Assembly: GCA_036511855.1 (NCBI GenBank)
Contig: DATCBN010000103.1
Span: forward strand, 1 to 64,000
Length of the DNA: 64,000 nt
Direction of reading: 5' to 3'
DNA from: Candidatus Eremiobacteraceae bacterium
Lineage (GTDB): Bacteria > Vulcanimicrobiota > Vulcanimicrobiia > Eremiobacterales > Eremiobacteraceae
The position numbers were made by a program, and so were the translations under genes. The notes beneath the pieces are model-generated. The model did not search any database. It was given only the letters and a program-made list of their open reading frames with translations, and was not told the origin of the DNA. Positions 44,196 to 52,932 of the stretch are shown here, piece by piece. Numbering within the stretch: the first letter of the stretch is position 1; the number at the start of each line of letters is the position of its first letter.

Positions 44196-45206
44196 ATGCG
44201 CATACCGATTACCATCAAAGCCCTCAGTGCGGTGGCGGCGTTAGCGTTGCTCGCCGGCTGCTCCGGAAATGGTTCAGCATTGCCAGGAAACGGCGCGACC
44301 ACTCAATCGCACGCGCGCGTCGCAAACGTCCATCCGCAAACAGGCGTTGCGCCTCAGTTCCTGCAGAGCATCCAGTTCGGCCGCAAGGCCAGCGTACTAC
44401 CGGACACGCCCGGACCGAAGGATCTCGCCGTGTCCGACTTTGGCACCGGTGGAGTGGAAGTTCTGGACCACAACTACGCTCAAGAGGGAACGATCACCGA
44501 CCCAACAGGCTGCCCGGATGGCAATTTCTACGACAAATCGGGTCACGAATACGACGCTGACTACTGCGCCGGCGAAATCACCGAGTACAAGGGCAACGGC
44601 TCATTGCTCTTCACCTACACCGCCAGCGGAATGAGTGATCCGGCCGGCGTCACTACCGATAGCGCCAAGAACGTCTACGCGGCCGACTACGGCAGCGGCA
44701 GCCCAAGCATCGTCGTCGAGTTCCCGCAGGGCAACACCACGCCGATCGCATCGTGTTCGACGGGTCTCTCGAACGAAGGTATCGCGGTCAGTTCCAGCGG
44801 CGCCGTGTTCGTGTCCGGCAACAGCCCGAATACCGGCTTGGGCGTTATTCTCGAATACCCGAGCGGTCTGGCCGGTTGCCCGACTCCGACGACGCTTGGC
44901 GTTTCGCTCACCTTCGCCGGTGGGCTGCAAATCGACAACTCCAACAACCTCGTGGCCTGCGACCAGCTCGCCTCCGGCGTCGACATCATCCCGCCACCCT
45001 ATTCGTCCATCTCGTCGACCATCACGGGCTTCGCTGATCCTTTCCATGTTGCGATCAACCATCACAACGGGAAAATCTTCGTCGCCGATCCGGGTCTCGC
45101 CGACGTGCAAGTCGACTTGTACCCCAGCGGAACGCCGTTTGCGACTCTCGGTAGCGCCAACGGACTCGTCGATCCGGCGAGTGCCGCGACGAACCCCTAC
45201 CCGTAA
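44196..45206 (+). CDS. Lipoprotein with NHL/SMP-30-like propeller, paralogue 3
   Basis: The 336-residue protein starts at ATG 44196, preceded by GAGGAGAG, and has a lipoprotein signal ending ALALLAGCSG. Repeats follow the same pattern: KDLAVSDFGTGGVEVLDH, DPAGVTTDSAKNVYAADYG, EGIAVSSSGAVFVSGN, GGLQIDNSNNLVACDQ, FHVAINHHNGKIFVADPG. It is separated from paralogue 2 by 271 bp and the hairpin, so it probably has its own promoter. Confidence 0.85.
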   Translation: MRIPITIKALSAVAALALLAGCSGNGSALPGNGATTQSHARVANVHPQTGVAPQFLQSIQFGRKASVLPDTPGPKDLAVSDFGTGGVEVLDHNYAQEGTITDPTGCPDGNFYDKSGHEYDADYCAGEITEYKGNGSLLFTYTASGMSDPAGVTTDSAKNVYAADYGSGSPSIVVEFPQGNTTPIASCSTGLSNEGIAVSSSGAVFVSGNSPNTGLGVILEYPSGLAGCPTPTTLGVSLTFAGGLQIDNSNNLVACDQLASGVDIIPPPYSSISSTITGFADPFHVAINHHNGKIFVADPGLADVQVDLYPSGTPFATLGSANGLVDPASAATNPYP

Positions 45207-45231
45207 TCACAACAACCGACCCTACTCCGCG

Positions 45232-45262
45232 GAGGGACGCGTCGCGCGGCGGCGCGTCCCTC
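45232..45262. terminator. Hairpin between lipoprotein paralogue 3 and the RHS gene
   Basis: GAGGGACGCG (45232-45241) and CGCGTCCCTC (45253-45262) form a perfect 10-bp stem. It lies between two convergent genes and may serve both strands. Confidence 0.65.
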
Positions 45263-45284
45263 TCATTGTTCATACAGGCGCGCG

Positions 45285-46988
45285 CTACGGGCTCGGGGCG
45301 GGTAGGGTGATAACGTCGATGCCGGCGGCCCGTACGAGGTCGTCCACGGTTTGGAGCGTCGTCCTCACCTTGTCGACGACCGCGTCGCCGCCGCTGCTCT
45401 GCGCGCTCGCCACGGTTCCGTCAGCGAGATAAGAGACGAGCACCGATCCGACGCCTCCGAGCGCGACGCTTACCGGATGTGAGACTCGACTGTTCGCGTA
45501 GCCGAAATGCAGCTGCATCGTGCTCCCGGTGACCGCCTCGATGCGACTAAACGAATCGTACCCGAACGTTATGTCGCGCCCGTCGCTGTCGAAGGCGCGA
45601 GCGAGATTTCCCTTCGGATCATATTGGAAGTGTTCCGTGAAGACGGAATCCTTCGTCGTGGTCGTGGCCGTCGAGACCCTTCCGGTGGCCGGGTCGTATT
45701 CCCAGCTATACACCGTCCCCGTCGGCAACTGTTTGCGATTCATCCGGCTCAAGGAGTCGTATGCATACGTCGTGATCCCTTTTGGCGTCGTGACGGTGAG
45801 GGGTTCGAAATTGCGGTCGTATGTCGTATCAGTGGCAACGACGCCGTCGTCGGTTTCAATTTCCCGATTCTCGTAGAAGTCGGGAGCGTCGTAGAAATAC
45901 TGATACGTCTTGCGATGAGTCTCCCCATTCGGCTTGCGGCTCTCGGTCGCGAACGTGTTCACCGTCGACGTCTGATTCTTGCTGGTCGAGTAGCTGTACG
46001 TGTTGACGGTGCCATCGGTGTCCGTGACGCGATTCGCCAAACCCGACTGATCGTACCGGATCTGCAGCGATGTTCGGTCCGGATAATGAATGGCGGTGAG
46101 CCGGTGGTCCGAATCGTAGTCGAACCGGGTGGCCATGCCGTTCGCGTTCACCAACTGCAGGTCTGCGTTCTTGTATTGATAGAGGACAACATGCCCTTGC
46201 GAGTCGGCGATCCGTTTGATGAAGCCGTCCGCGGTGAACGCGAATTCGAACCGGTTGCCTTCGTTATCCGACGATTCCCGGAGGTGCCCGTCCGGCCCGT
46301 ACGTCAATTCGATGTAATCGTGATTCGCATCCCAGAACCGAGTGAGCCGCCCCGACAGATCAAATGCCTCGAAAATGGTCTGACCGTTGTAGGCCGTGGA
46401 CCGCTGGTAGCCTTCTGTCTCGCGAGTCAAGAATTCCGTCGCGAACTCCGCGCTAAAAAACGTTTCGCCGACAGGAGGTTCTTGCGACTTCAGCAGTCCA
46501 AGGTCGACGAAGTTCTCCCATGCCTCTTCCTCGTTGTCAGCGCTGCTTTCGAGCCATTGCCGATAGGCTTGCTGGTCCGCTTCGCTGCCGAAGCGTCCGG
46601 TCTGCTCCGCCGCCTGCTCGATCTCATCGATAAGCTCGGCATGCGGCCGCAGCGTCGACGTCGTCGGTTCGAACTTATTATTGGCGCCACCGCCGTACTC
46701 GTGGATGACGATCGAACCATCGTCTTGGACCTTGAGATAGTCCTCCGCTCTCGAGCCCCAACACGTTCCGAAGATGCCTTTCCTCGAGGTGTCGAACGAA
46801 TTGTAGACGCGCGAAACCTCCATGAGCAATCCGCCCGGCTCGCGGAGATCGGTGAATTCGAGATTGAAATCGCCGTAGCGCGTGACCTGAAATGGCGCGC
46901 CTGCGAACGCCGGTGCGGACGTGAAAAGGCAGACGAGGACAGCCAGGCCGCAACGAACGACTGCACGCACCAGTCGTCTATTTTCCAT
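45285..46988 (-). CDS. Secreted RHS/YD-repeat protein without a toxin tail
   Basis: The 567-residue protein has a signal peptide (VLVCLFTSAPAFAG), then a DUF6531-like start (RYGDFNLEFTDLREPGGLLMEVSRVYNS) and a series of RHS/YD repeats: YNGQTIFEAFDLSGRLTRF, FDYDSDHRLTAIHYPD, YAYDSLSRMNRKQ, QYDPKGNLARAFDSDGRD. Full Rhs toxins run over 1,000 residues and end in a variable toxin; here the C-terminus stops after a non-repeat helix (VDKVRTTLQTVDDLVRAAG). Its start codon lies inside the end of the WD40 gene (11-bp overlap), so it is the last gene of that operon. Confidence 0.85.
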   Translation of the reverse strand: MENRRLVRAVVRCGLAVLVCLFTSAPAFAGAPFQVTRYGDFNLEFTDLREPGGLLMEVSRVYNSFDTSRKGIFGTCWGSRAEDYLKVQDDGSIVIHEYGGGANNKFEPTTSTLRPHAELIDEIEQAAEQTGRFGSEADQQAYRQWLESSADNEEEAWENFVDLGLLKSQEPPVGETFFSAEFATEFLTRETEGYQRSTAYNGQTIFEAFDLSGRLTRFWDANHDYIELTYGPDGHLRESSDNEGNRFEFAFTADGFIKRIADSQGHVVLYQYKNADLQLVNANGMATRFDYDSDHRLTAIHYPDRTSLQIRYDQSGLANRVTDTDGTVNTYSYSTSKNQTSTVNTFATESRKPNGETHRKTYQYFYDAPDFYENREIETDDGVVATDTTYDRNFEPLTVTTPKGITTYAYDSLSRMNRKQLPTGTVYSWEYDPATGRVSTATTTTKDSVFTEHFQYDPKGNLARAFDSDGRDITFGYDSFSRIEAVTGSTMQLHFGYANSRVSHPVSVALGGVGSVLVSYLADGTVASAQSSGGDAVVDKVRTTLQTVDDLVRAAGIDVITLPAPSP

Positions 46989-49900
46989 TGCCCGGCACCT
47001 TTCGCAGGATGTCGATGGCTTGCGCTACCAAGGGATCGGAGACGCTGGAGGGATCGCTTTCGCGGAGTGCGAGTGCGGCGGCGTTGCGCGGACTCGGAAT
47101 GCCGCCGCGAATCGGCCAGAGAAAGATGCCTCCGTTCTGTGCGCCGATCACAACGGCGGACCCGTCCGGCGTGAACGCGGCGAATGTCGCTCGCGACGCC
47201 GGCACCGATACGGACGCGACGAGGTCGCCGGATGCTCGATCCCAGAGCTTCAGGGTACCGTCCGACGACGTCGCAAGAAGAAACGTAGAATCAACCGGCG
47301 AGAACAACGCGGATTCGATCTCTGCATCTCCGCCTTCCAGTTGCACGTGCGAGCGTCCGGGTTGCGAGAGGTCCCAAATCGCGCCCGGCGTTCCGCCATT
47401 TCCCGCGGAGGCGAGCCATTTGCCGTCGCTGGACAGCGCAAGCGCCAAGACTCGATCGTCGTTGCTCGGCCAGCGCTGCACTTCTGCGCCCTTTGGATTG
47501 ACGAGGTGAATCGTACCTGTTACGCCTCCGAGCGCAAAGCCGCTCGGGTCAGGAATGCCTTCGGATACGTCGCGCCACGAACCGTAAGTGTGTTGGGCAT
47601 CGCTGGAATCGATCGAACCGTATCCCGAAGCGCTGATCGCGAGCACGACCTTGCCATCGTCCGTCAATGCGAGCGATCGAATGCCGGTTTGCCAGCCGGG
47701 CTCATTGGCTAGCCTTTTCGAGCCGTCGCTCGACCACACCGACCACCCATTCGTCTTGTAAACCGGATTCGCAAGGCTCGTATCGGTCTGCGCGACGATG
47801 ACGTCATGGCTCCCGCCGACAAATGCAGCTTGCGTGAAGCGTTTTTGTGGCGCACTGACGTGGATCTTGAGCAGCGGGCTCGCGCCTGTCGCGTGCGAAT
47901 TCCAGACCTTCGCCGTGTCGCCGCCCGCCGTCACGATGCGTTGTCCGTCGGCGCTGAAATGGGCGGCGACGACCCAACCCTGCCCCGGCGACTGCGACAA
48001 CACGCGCTGTATGCGCGGCTCGGCCGCCATCGTCCACACGGCGGCCGTACCGTCTTGGCTTGCGGTCAACATCCGCCCGCCGCTGCGGTCGAACTCGATC
48101 GATTCGACGGCGCCATGATGCGAGAAGTCGGCGCGCGCGAGCGGAGACGACGCATGCCACAAATAAACTTTTCCGTCGTCGCCGCCGGTCGCAAGCAGAT
48201 TCCCATCCGGAGAGAAACCTGCGACGGGCGCGGCGCCCGTATGCGCGCGCAGGACGGCGACGGGATCGCCTTCGAGCGTCCAGAGGTTGACGGATCCGTC
48301 GGCATACGTCGTCTCGATGCCGTTGCCCGACGGATTGAACGACGCGGTCAGCGCCGCCGGCGCACCGGCCTTTGCGGCCAACGTCTTTTGGACCGCGCCG
48401 CTCGCCGCGTCGAGAATCACCGCACTGCCGTCTTCGCTCGCGCTCAGAACGCGTCCGCCACTCGAATCGAAGCCGATCGCATCGATGGCGCCATGCTGAT
48501 CATGACTTTCGATTTTCGACTTTGCACCGATGTCGAACACGATGATCGTTCCGTCGATCGCGCCTGCCGCAACGCGTTTCCCATCCGGAGAGATCGCGAG
48601 GCGCACGAGCGGGCTCTTCGACGTCACTGAGCTCGAGCCGATCTGATCGCCGGTCTTCGAATCCCAAACTCCGAGCGAGCCGTCGGCGGCGCACGCGGCG
48701 ACGATGCGATCGTCCGGGCCGAACAACGCATCGTTGGCGGACACGCCCGGCGTCGATCCGTTCCACGCCAACATCATCGCGCCGCCCTGGACGTTCCAGA
48801 TCTTCACTTTGCCGTCGCTGCCCGACGTCAGAATGCGCTTCCCGTCGTGACTGAAGACGACGGAGTTCACTCGTCCGGCATGCCCTTCGAGTTGGTCCCG
48901 CTGATCGCGCATCGCGATCGGTGGCGGATCGGAGCTCGGCGTGATTCCCGCGAGGTCGTGCAGCTTTGCCGATCCGTCGCGGCCGACGGTCGCGAGGTAC
49001 CGCCCGCTCGGGTCGAACGCGAGCGCGGTGATCAGGTCGCCTTGATCGCGGAATTCGTGGATCAGCTGGCCGGACGTTCGCCACAGTTTGGCAGACCCGT
49101 CGCTGCTGGCCGTCGCGAACTGCCCCTTGGCTTGATTGGGATTGAACGCCAGCGCGGTGATGAGGTCGTCGTGCGCTTGGATCGATCGTGCACGAAGCGC
49201 AAGTTTCTCGAACGCTTGGCGGAGCAACAGCTGCAGGACGGAGTTGTGCGAGTCGCTGCTGTATGCCGCCGCGAGCAGGAGCGCCGCTTCGTCGTCGTTG
49301 CCGTCGAGTAATTTCTGGCGACCCACTTGGAGAAACACCTGCGAGCGTTCGTTGAGCGCCTGGCCGCGCTGCTGATTGGCCGAGGCGGTCTGCGCGATCG
49401 CCACGCCGCGCTGCTGCTTGGCGATCGTGGCTTGGGTGTCGGCGCGTCGTGCCTCTGAGCTCGCCCGCTGCGCAGCCGCACGTTCTCTTCGTGCGGCGAT
49501 CGCCTCGTTCTGGTTGGCGGTATTTGCCTGCCCTTCCATCGTCTGAGCTGTCTTCGTCGCCGAGTCGGCCGCGGTCTTGGCCTTGACCGCTTCATCGAGC
49601 GCGGCAACCGCCCGGGTCTGCGCGAACCAAGCGACGCCGGCCATAGAGAGCGCGAGCAATGCGATCACGCACATCGCGATCGCGGCGAGCCGCGTTCGAT
49701 GGGTGAGCCGTTGCGCGGCATCGGCGCGCATCCGGTCGACTTCCGCTTGATGCTCGAGCCGCTCGCGCTTCGCGCTTTCGTCGGCTTCGATCTTGCGACG
49801 CTCTTGCTCGCGTTCGCGGCGCTCTGCTTCCTCTTCGCGCGCGCGTTCGAGCGCAAGAGCCGCGAGGCTGTTCTGGAACAGGCTCTCGACGCTCGCGGCG

Positions 49901-51312
49901 CGTCCCCCGTAGCGCTCCGCCCACGCCTCGGTGCGCGGACGCGATTTCCACCAACGCCAACGCGCTTCGACCTGATCGAGCGGGAGCGTGACCGAATTCG
50001 ATCCCGATTCGGCTTCAAGCAGCGCGAGCAGTGCTCGATAAAAACGACCGTCGGCGTCTTCGGCTGCGAGCCATCCGGTTTGGATCCGGCCGTCAAACGT
50101 GTGCGTCTGTTCGGCGCTGATGCGGGTCCAGCGGCGCAAGAGCGCTTCATGGACCACGTCGATGCGCGATTCGTCGCGAAGCACCGGTAGGGCGGATGCC
50201 GGTGGAACGATGAACGAACAGTCGTCGGCGCGGAATCGATTGAGAACGCGCAACAGCTCGTCCTTCGGAACGCCGGTCTCCGCAAGCAAGCGAGATAGGA
50301 GCAGCGCTCGACGCGTGGCACGGCCTTCCTTGTCGACTTCGCTGAGCGCCCGAAAGACCTGCTCGACGGCAAGTTCGAGACCTGGCAGCGATGCCATGAC
50401 TTCGTCGGCGTGTTTCGAGAGTGCACCAGAAATGGTGCCGATCGACTGGTACTGCGTGAGACCGAGGTGCGGCATCGTGCCAGGTGCGCCTTCGGATTCG
50501 GTGCGGTCCCACAGCCGCGCGAGGCAGTGCTGCAAAACGGGCAGCTGATCGATCTCACTGCCTGCGTCGTTCAGCAGGAGCTCGACGAGCGTCGCATCGA
50601 TGGAAGCGCCGGCCTTTTCGATGGGTTTGCGTATGACGTCTTCACGTTGATCGCGGGTAAGCGAGGGCACAAGGAACTGGGCCGCACTCACGGCCTCCGG
50701 CAATCCGTGGAATTGCGCGCAATCGCCGATGAAGTCGGAGCGCATGGTGATCAGAACGTTCACCGAACTGGACCGGCTGCGGGTCGCTTCAAGCAGCAGC
50801 TGCACGAAGTTGGTGGCCTCGTCACGCCAGAGCGCATCGCCGGCGCGCCCGCGGCCTGTGGTCGCGGCATATCGGAACAATTCCTCGAACTGATCCACGA
50901 CGAGCAGCACCGACTTCCCCTCGAGGACCGGAATCTCGTCGAGGGTCTTCGTCAGACCGAAGCTCGAGCGTTTCAGCGCGAAGGCAGTACGGTCGCGCCT
51001 GATCTCGAAGTCTTCGTCGCCTTCCTGCGCGAGTTGCGCGACCGCGCGGGCAAGGGCGTCGAGCGGCGCATCGCCGGGATGCAACGTCGCGAAGCGCCAT
51101 GTTCGCCCGCCCGAGCCCTGGCTTTCTTCCTGGATGACCGGCAAGAGGCCGGCGCGCACGAGCGAGGATTTACCGCTTCCCGAACTTCCCACGACGGCGA
51201 TGAAGCGGCTGTGCTCGAGGAGCCGGAACAAGGAATAGATCTGATCTTCGCGGCCGAAGAATATGTCGCGATCTTCGAAATCGAACGGCCGGAGGCCGGG
51301 GAACGGTCGCAT
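46978..51312 (-). CDS. nSTAND1 ATPase with transmembrane/coiled-coil linker and WD40 propellers
   Basis: The 1444-residue protein opens directly with the nSTAND1 signature PFPGLRPFDFEDRDIFFGRE. Walker A is GSSGSGKSS (42-50) and Walker B is LLVVDQFEEL (about 136-145). After a helical region come a charged coiled coil (REREQERRKIEADESAKRE), one hydrophobic segment (LAAIAMCVIALLALSMAGVAWF) and a second Ala/Gln-rich coil. From about residue 700 there are some 14 WD40 repeats, enough for two propellers. STAND proteins are oligomerising sensor switches; WD40 is the sensing part. No effector domain is fused, but a TIR gene ends three bases upstream, so the effector is probably supplied in trans. Confidence 0.9.
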   Translation of the reverse strand: MRPFPGLRPFDFEDRDIFFGREDQIYSLFRLLEHSRFIAVVGSSGSGKSSLVRAGLLPVIQEESQGSGGRTWRFATLHPGDAPLDALARAVAQLAQEGDEDFEIRRDRTAFALKRSSFGLTKTLDEIPVLEGKSVLLVVDQFEELFRYAATTGRGRAGDALWRDEATNFVQLLLEATRSRSSSVNVLITMRSDFIGDCAQFHGLPEAVSAAQFLVPSLTRDQREDVIRKPIEKAGASIDATLVELLLNDAGSEIDQLPVLQHCLARLWDRTESEGAPGTMPHLGLTQYQSIGTISGALSKHADEVMASLPGLELAVEQVFRALSEVDKEGRATRRALLLSRLLAETGVPKDELLRVLNRFRADDCSFIVPPASALPVLRDESRIDVVHEALLRRWTRISAEQTHTFDGRIQTGWLAAEDADGRFYRALLALLEAESGSNSVTLPLDQVEARWRWWKSRPRTEAWAERYGGRAASVESLFQNSLAALALERAREEEAERREREQERRKIEADESAKRERLEHQAEVDRMRADAAQRLTHRTRLAAIAMCVIALLALSMAGVAWFAQTRAVAALDEAVKAKTAADSATKTAQTMEGQANTANQNEAIAARRERAAAQRASSEARRADTQATIAKQQRGVAIAQTASANQQRGQALNERSQVFLQVGRQKLLDGNDDEAALLLAAAYSSDSHNSVLQLLLRQAFEKLALRARSIQAHDDLITALAFNPNQAKGQFATASSDGSAKLWRTSGQLIHEFRDQGDLITALAFDPSGRYLATVGRDGSAKLHDLAGITPSSDPPPIAMRDQRDQLEGHAGRVNSVVFSHDGKRILTSGSDGKVKIWNVQGGAMMLAWNGSTPGVSANDALFGPDDRIVAACAADGSLGVWDSKTGDQIGSSSVTSKSPLVRLAISPDGKRVAAGAIDGTIIVFDIGAKSKIESHDQHGAIDAIGFDSSGGRVLSASEDGSAVILDAASGAVQKTLAAKAGAPAALTASFNPSGNGIETTYADGSVNLWTLEGDPVAVLRAHTGAAPVAGFSPDGNLLATGGDDGKVYLWHASSPLARADFSHHGAVESIEFDRSGGRMLTASQDGTAAVWTMAAEPRIQRVLSQSPGQGWVVAAHFSADGQRIVTAGGDTAKVWNSHATGASPLLKIHVSAPQKRFTQAAFVGGSHDVIVAQTDTSLANPVYKTNGWSVWSSDGSKRLANEPGWQTGIRSLALTDDGKVVLAISASGYGSIDSSDAQHTYGSWRDVSEGIPDPSGFALGGVTGTIHLVNPKGAEVQRWPSNDDRVLALALSSDGKWLASAGNGGTPGAIWDLSQPGRSHVQLEGGDAEIESALFSPVDSTFLLATSSDGTLKLWDRASGDLVASVSVPASRATFAAFTPDGSAVVIGAQNGGIFLWPIRGGIPSPRNAAALALRESDPSSVSDPLVAQAIDILRKVPGNGK

Positions 51313-51315
51313 CGG

Positions 51316-52836
51316 TTACGCCGCGCCCTTGGGTGGCTGCGTCGCGAAGATCAGCGGATCGAGCGCTTCCGGAAGCAGTTTCTCAGAGGCGGTGAGATCG
51401 AGGACCACGTCGATTTCATTGCGCGGCGGCAGCTGGACGAGAAGCTCCTTTCGCTCACCCGGCGGCGGTCCAGCGACGAGCCCCCGGCATGCGAATCGTT
51501 TGTCTCGCCCGAGATCGCGCCAGTTCTTCAACTCGCGCGACTGGCTCTTCACCCAAACTTCGGCGGCCTTCGCCCAACATAAGACGACGGCATCGCAGTC
51601 GGCCAACTCGCGACGGTGCAGTGCGGCCAACTCCGCAGGATCGCCCTCGAATGCTGGAAAGACCGGCTGAATGCCTCGCAGCTCGAGCGCTTTTGCGATC
51701 TCGATGGCGTATTGCGTGTCTTCGGGCCGGTGATAGAGGTAGACGCGCGCGTTCGGCTCGATGACTTCGATGGCCGGCACCGGAGGCGTGTTCTTGTCGA
51801 GATGCTGGATCACGAACTGCGCGAATGCGCTGATCTCGCTGCCTTCGACGGTATCACCGTCGAGTTTCTGATCGAATTTCGCGAGGACCGCGAACGGGTC
51901 GCGAGCCTCTGCGTCGTGCTCTTGTGACCGTTCGTCGACGAGGATTCGCGGCGCCCAGATGACGCGGTGCGCTTTCTTCTCGGCAGCGAGCTTCAACTGC
52001 AGCGGCACGACGGGTTCGCACTCTTCAGGAGCCCAACCGGCCTTGGCGCCCAGCAGATGTATCGACAGCTCCGCGCCGTCGAGCGCATCGCGGATGTAGT
52101 CGTTGGCGCTTGCGTCGGCCGGCAACTCAACGTCCGGGTTCGGTGCGACGACGAATCCGCGTTGCCGCAATTCGTCCACCAGGCGGGCGTACGGCGCCCG
52201 CATATCGGCTGCGGGTCTTGCGAGAAAGACCTTTCGGCCGCTCGACGATACGGGCGTCCACGACGGCGCGATGAGCGCGGAAGCCGGTTGCGGCACGTGC
52301 TCGTGCTCGCAGGCGCGACGCCAGATGTCTTCTGCGAGCTCCTGCGTCCGCTCGTGGAATTCTTCGCGCGCCTTTCCGCGGACGAAAAATTCCTGGAAGC
52401 GGGTCGGGTTGTCTTCGTCCGGCGCATAGAAAAGATAGCCCTCTTGCCCTTGCAAGAGCGGTGGACGGGCTGCCGGTTCGATATGGTTCTTGCCGGCGAC
52501 GATGATGCGCCGTTTGACCGCATCGTCGCCTTCGCTCTTCCAGCGCTGCTGGAAGAGGTCGAGTTCGCGCCGGCAAAATTCGCGGTGAACCCAGTTATTG
52601 GAAAGCACCACGAGCAGCAGGGCCGATTCTTTGATCCCCGTGTCGATGATCGGATCGAATTGTTCGCTGCGCGCGATGGCACGCTTGTCTCGCCAGATGA
52701 CGGGCGTGGGCTCGCCGAAGCACGTGAAATGAAACTCCAAGTGCTTTAGAAGCGTGGTGACAAAGCCTTTTCCGTCACCGTCTAATGGCGGTAAGTCGTC
52801 GTTGCGCGCGTACGAAACGAAGATCTGGAATGGCAT
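51316..52836 (-). CDS. TIR-domain protein with two further TIR-like modules
   Basis: The 506-residue protein starts with a TIR domain: IFVSYARNDD, then LLVVLSNNWVHREFCRREL, in which Glu91 occupies the place of the NAD-cleaving Glu. A second Rossmann-like module follows at about 218 (KVFLARPAADMRAPYARL, DALDGAELSIHLLG) and a third at about 363 (VYLYHRPEDTQYAIEIAKAL, LADCDAVVLCWAKA). The latter two lack an evident catalytic Glu in the same context and may be structural or binding modules. It is the second gene of a four-gene minus-strand operon, three bases before the nSTAND1 start. The likely role is an NADase or cyclic-ADP-ribose-making effector. Confidence 0.85.
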   Translation of the reverse strand: MPFQIFVSYARNDDLPPLDGDGKGFVTTLLKHLEFHFTCFGEPTPVIWRDKRAIARSEQFDPIIDTGIKESALLLVVLSNNWVHREFCRRELDLFQQRWKSEGDDAVKRRIIVAGKNHIEPAARPPLLQGQEGYLFYAPDEDNPTRFQEFFVRGKAREEFHERTQELAEDIWRRACEHEHVPQPASALIAPSWTPVSSSGRKVFLARPAADMRAPYARLVDELRQRGFVVAPNPDVELPADASANDYIRDALDGAELSIHLLGAKAGWAPEECEPVVPLQLKLAAEKKAHRVIWAPRILVDERSQEHDAEARDPFAVLAKFDQKLDGDTVEGSEISAFAQFVIQHLDKNTPPVPAIEVIEPNARVYLYHRPEDTQYAIEIAKALELRGIQPVFPAFEGDPAELAALHRRELADCDAVVLCWAKAAEVWVKSQSRELKNWRDLGRDKRFACRGLVAGPPPGERKELLVQLPPRNEIDVVLDLTASEKLLPEALDPLIFATQPPKGAA

Positions 52837-52932
52837 AGTGTACCTAAGAATTTCCCGGCTGTCAGCCGAGGGATTCTCTTGCTCTTGTCAGAGTCCTGGA
52901 CCAGAACATGCTCGCCGGCCGCCCGTCATGCG

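Noticed and set aside
45507-47174. A 555-codon plus-strand frame
   Set aside because: It is antisense to the RHS gene, is full of Arg and Val runs, and has no domain. The RHS frame has clear repeats.
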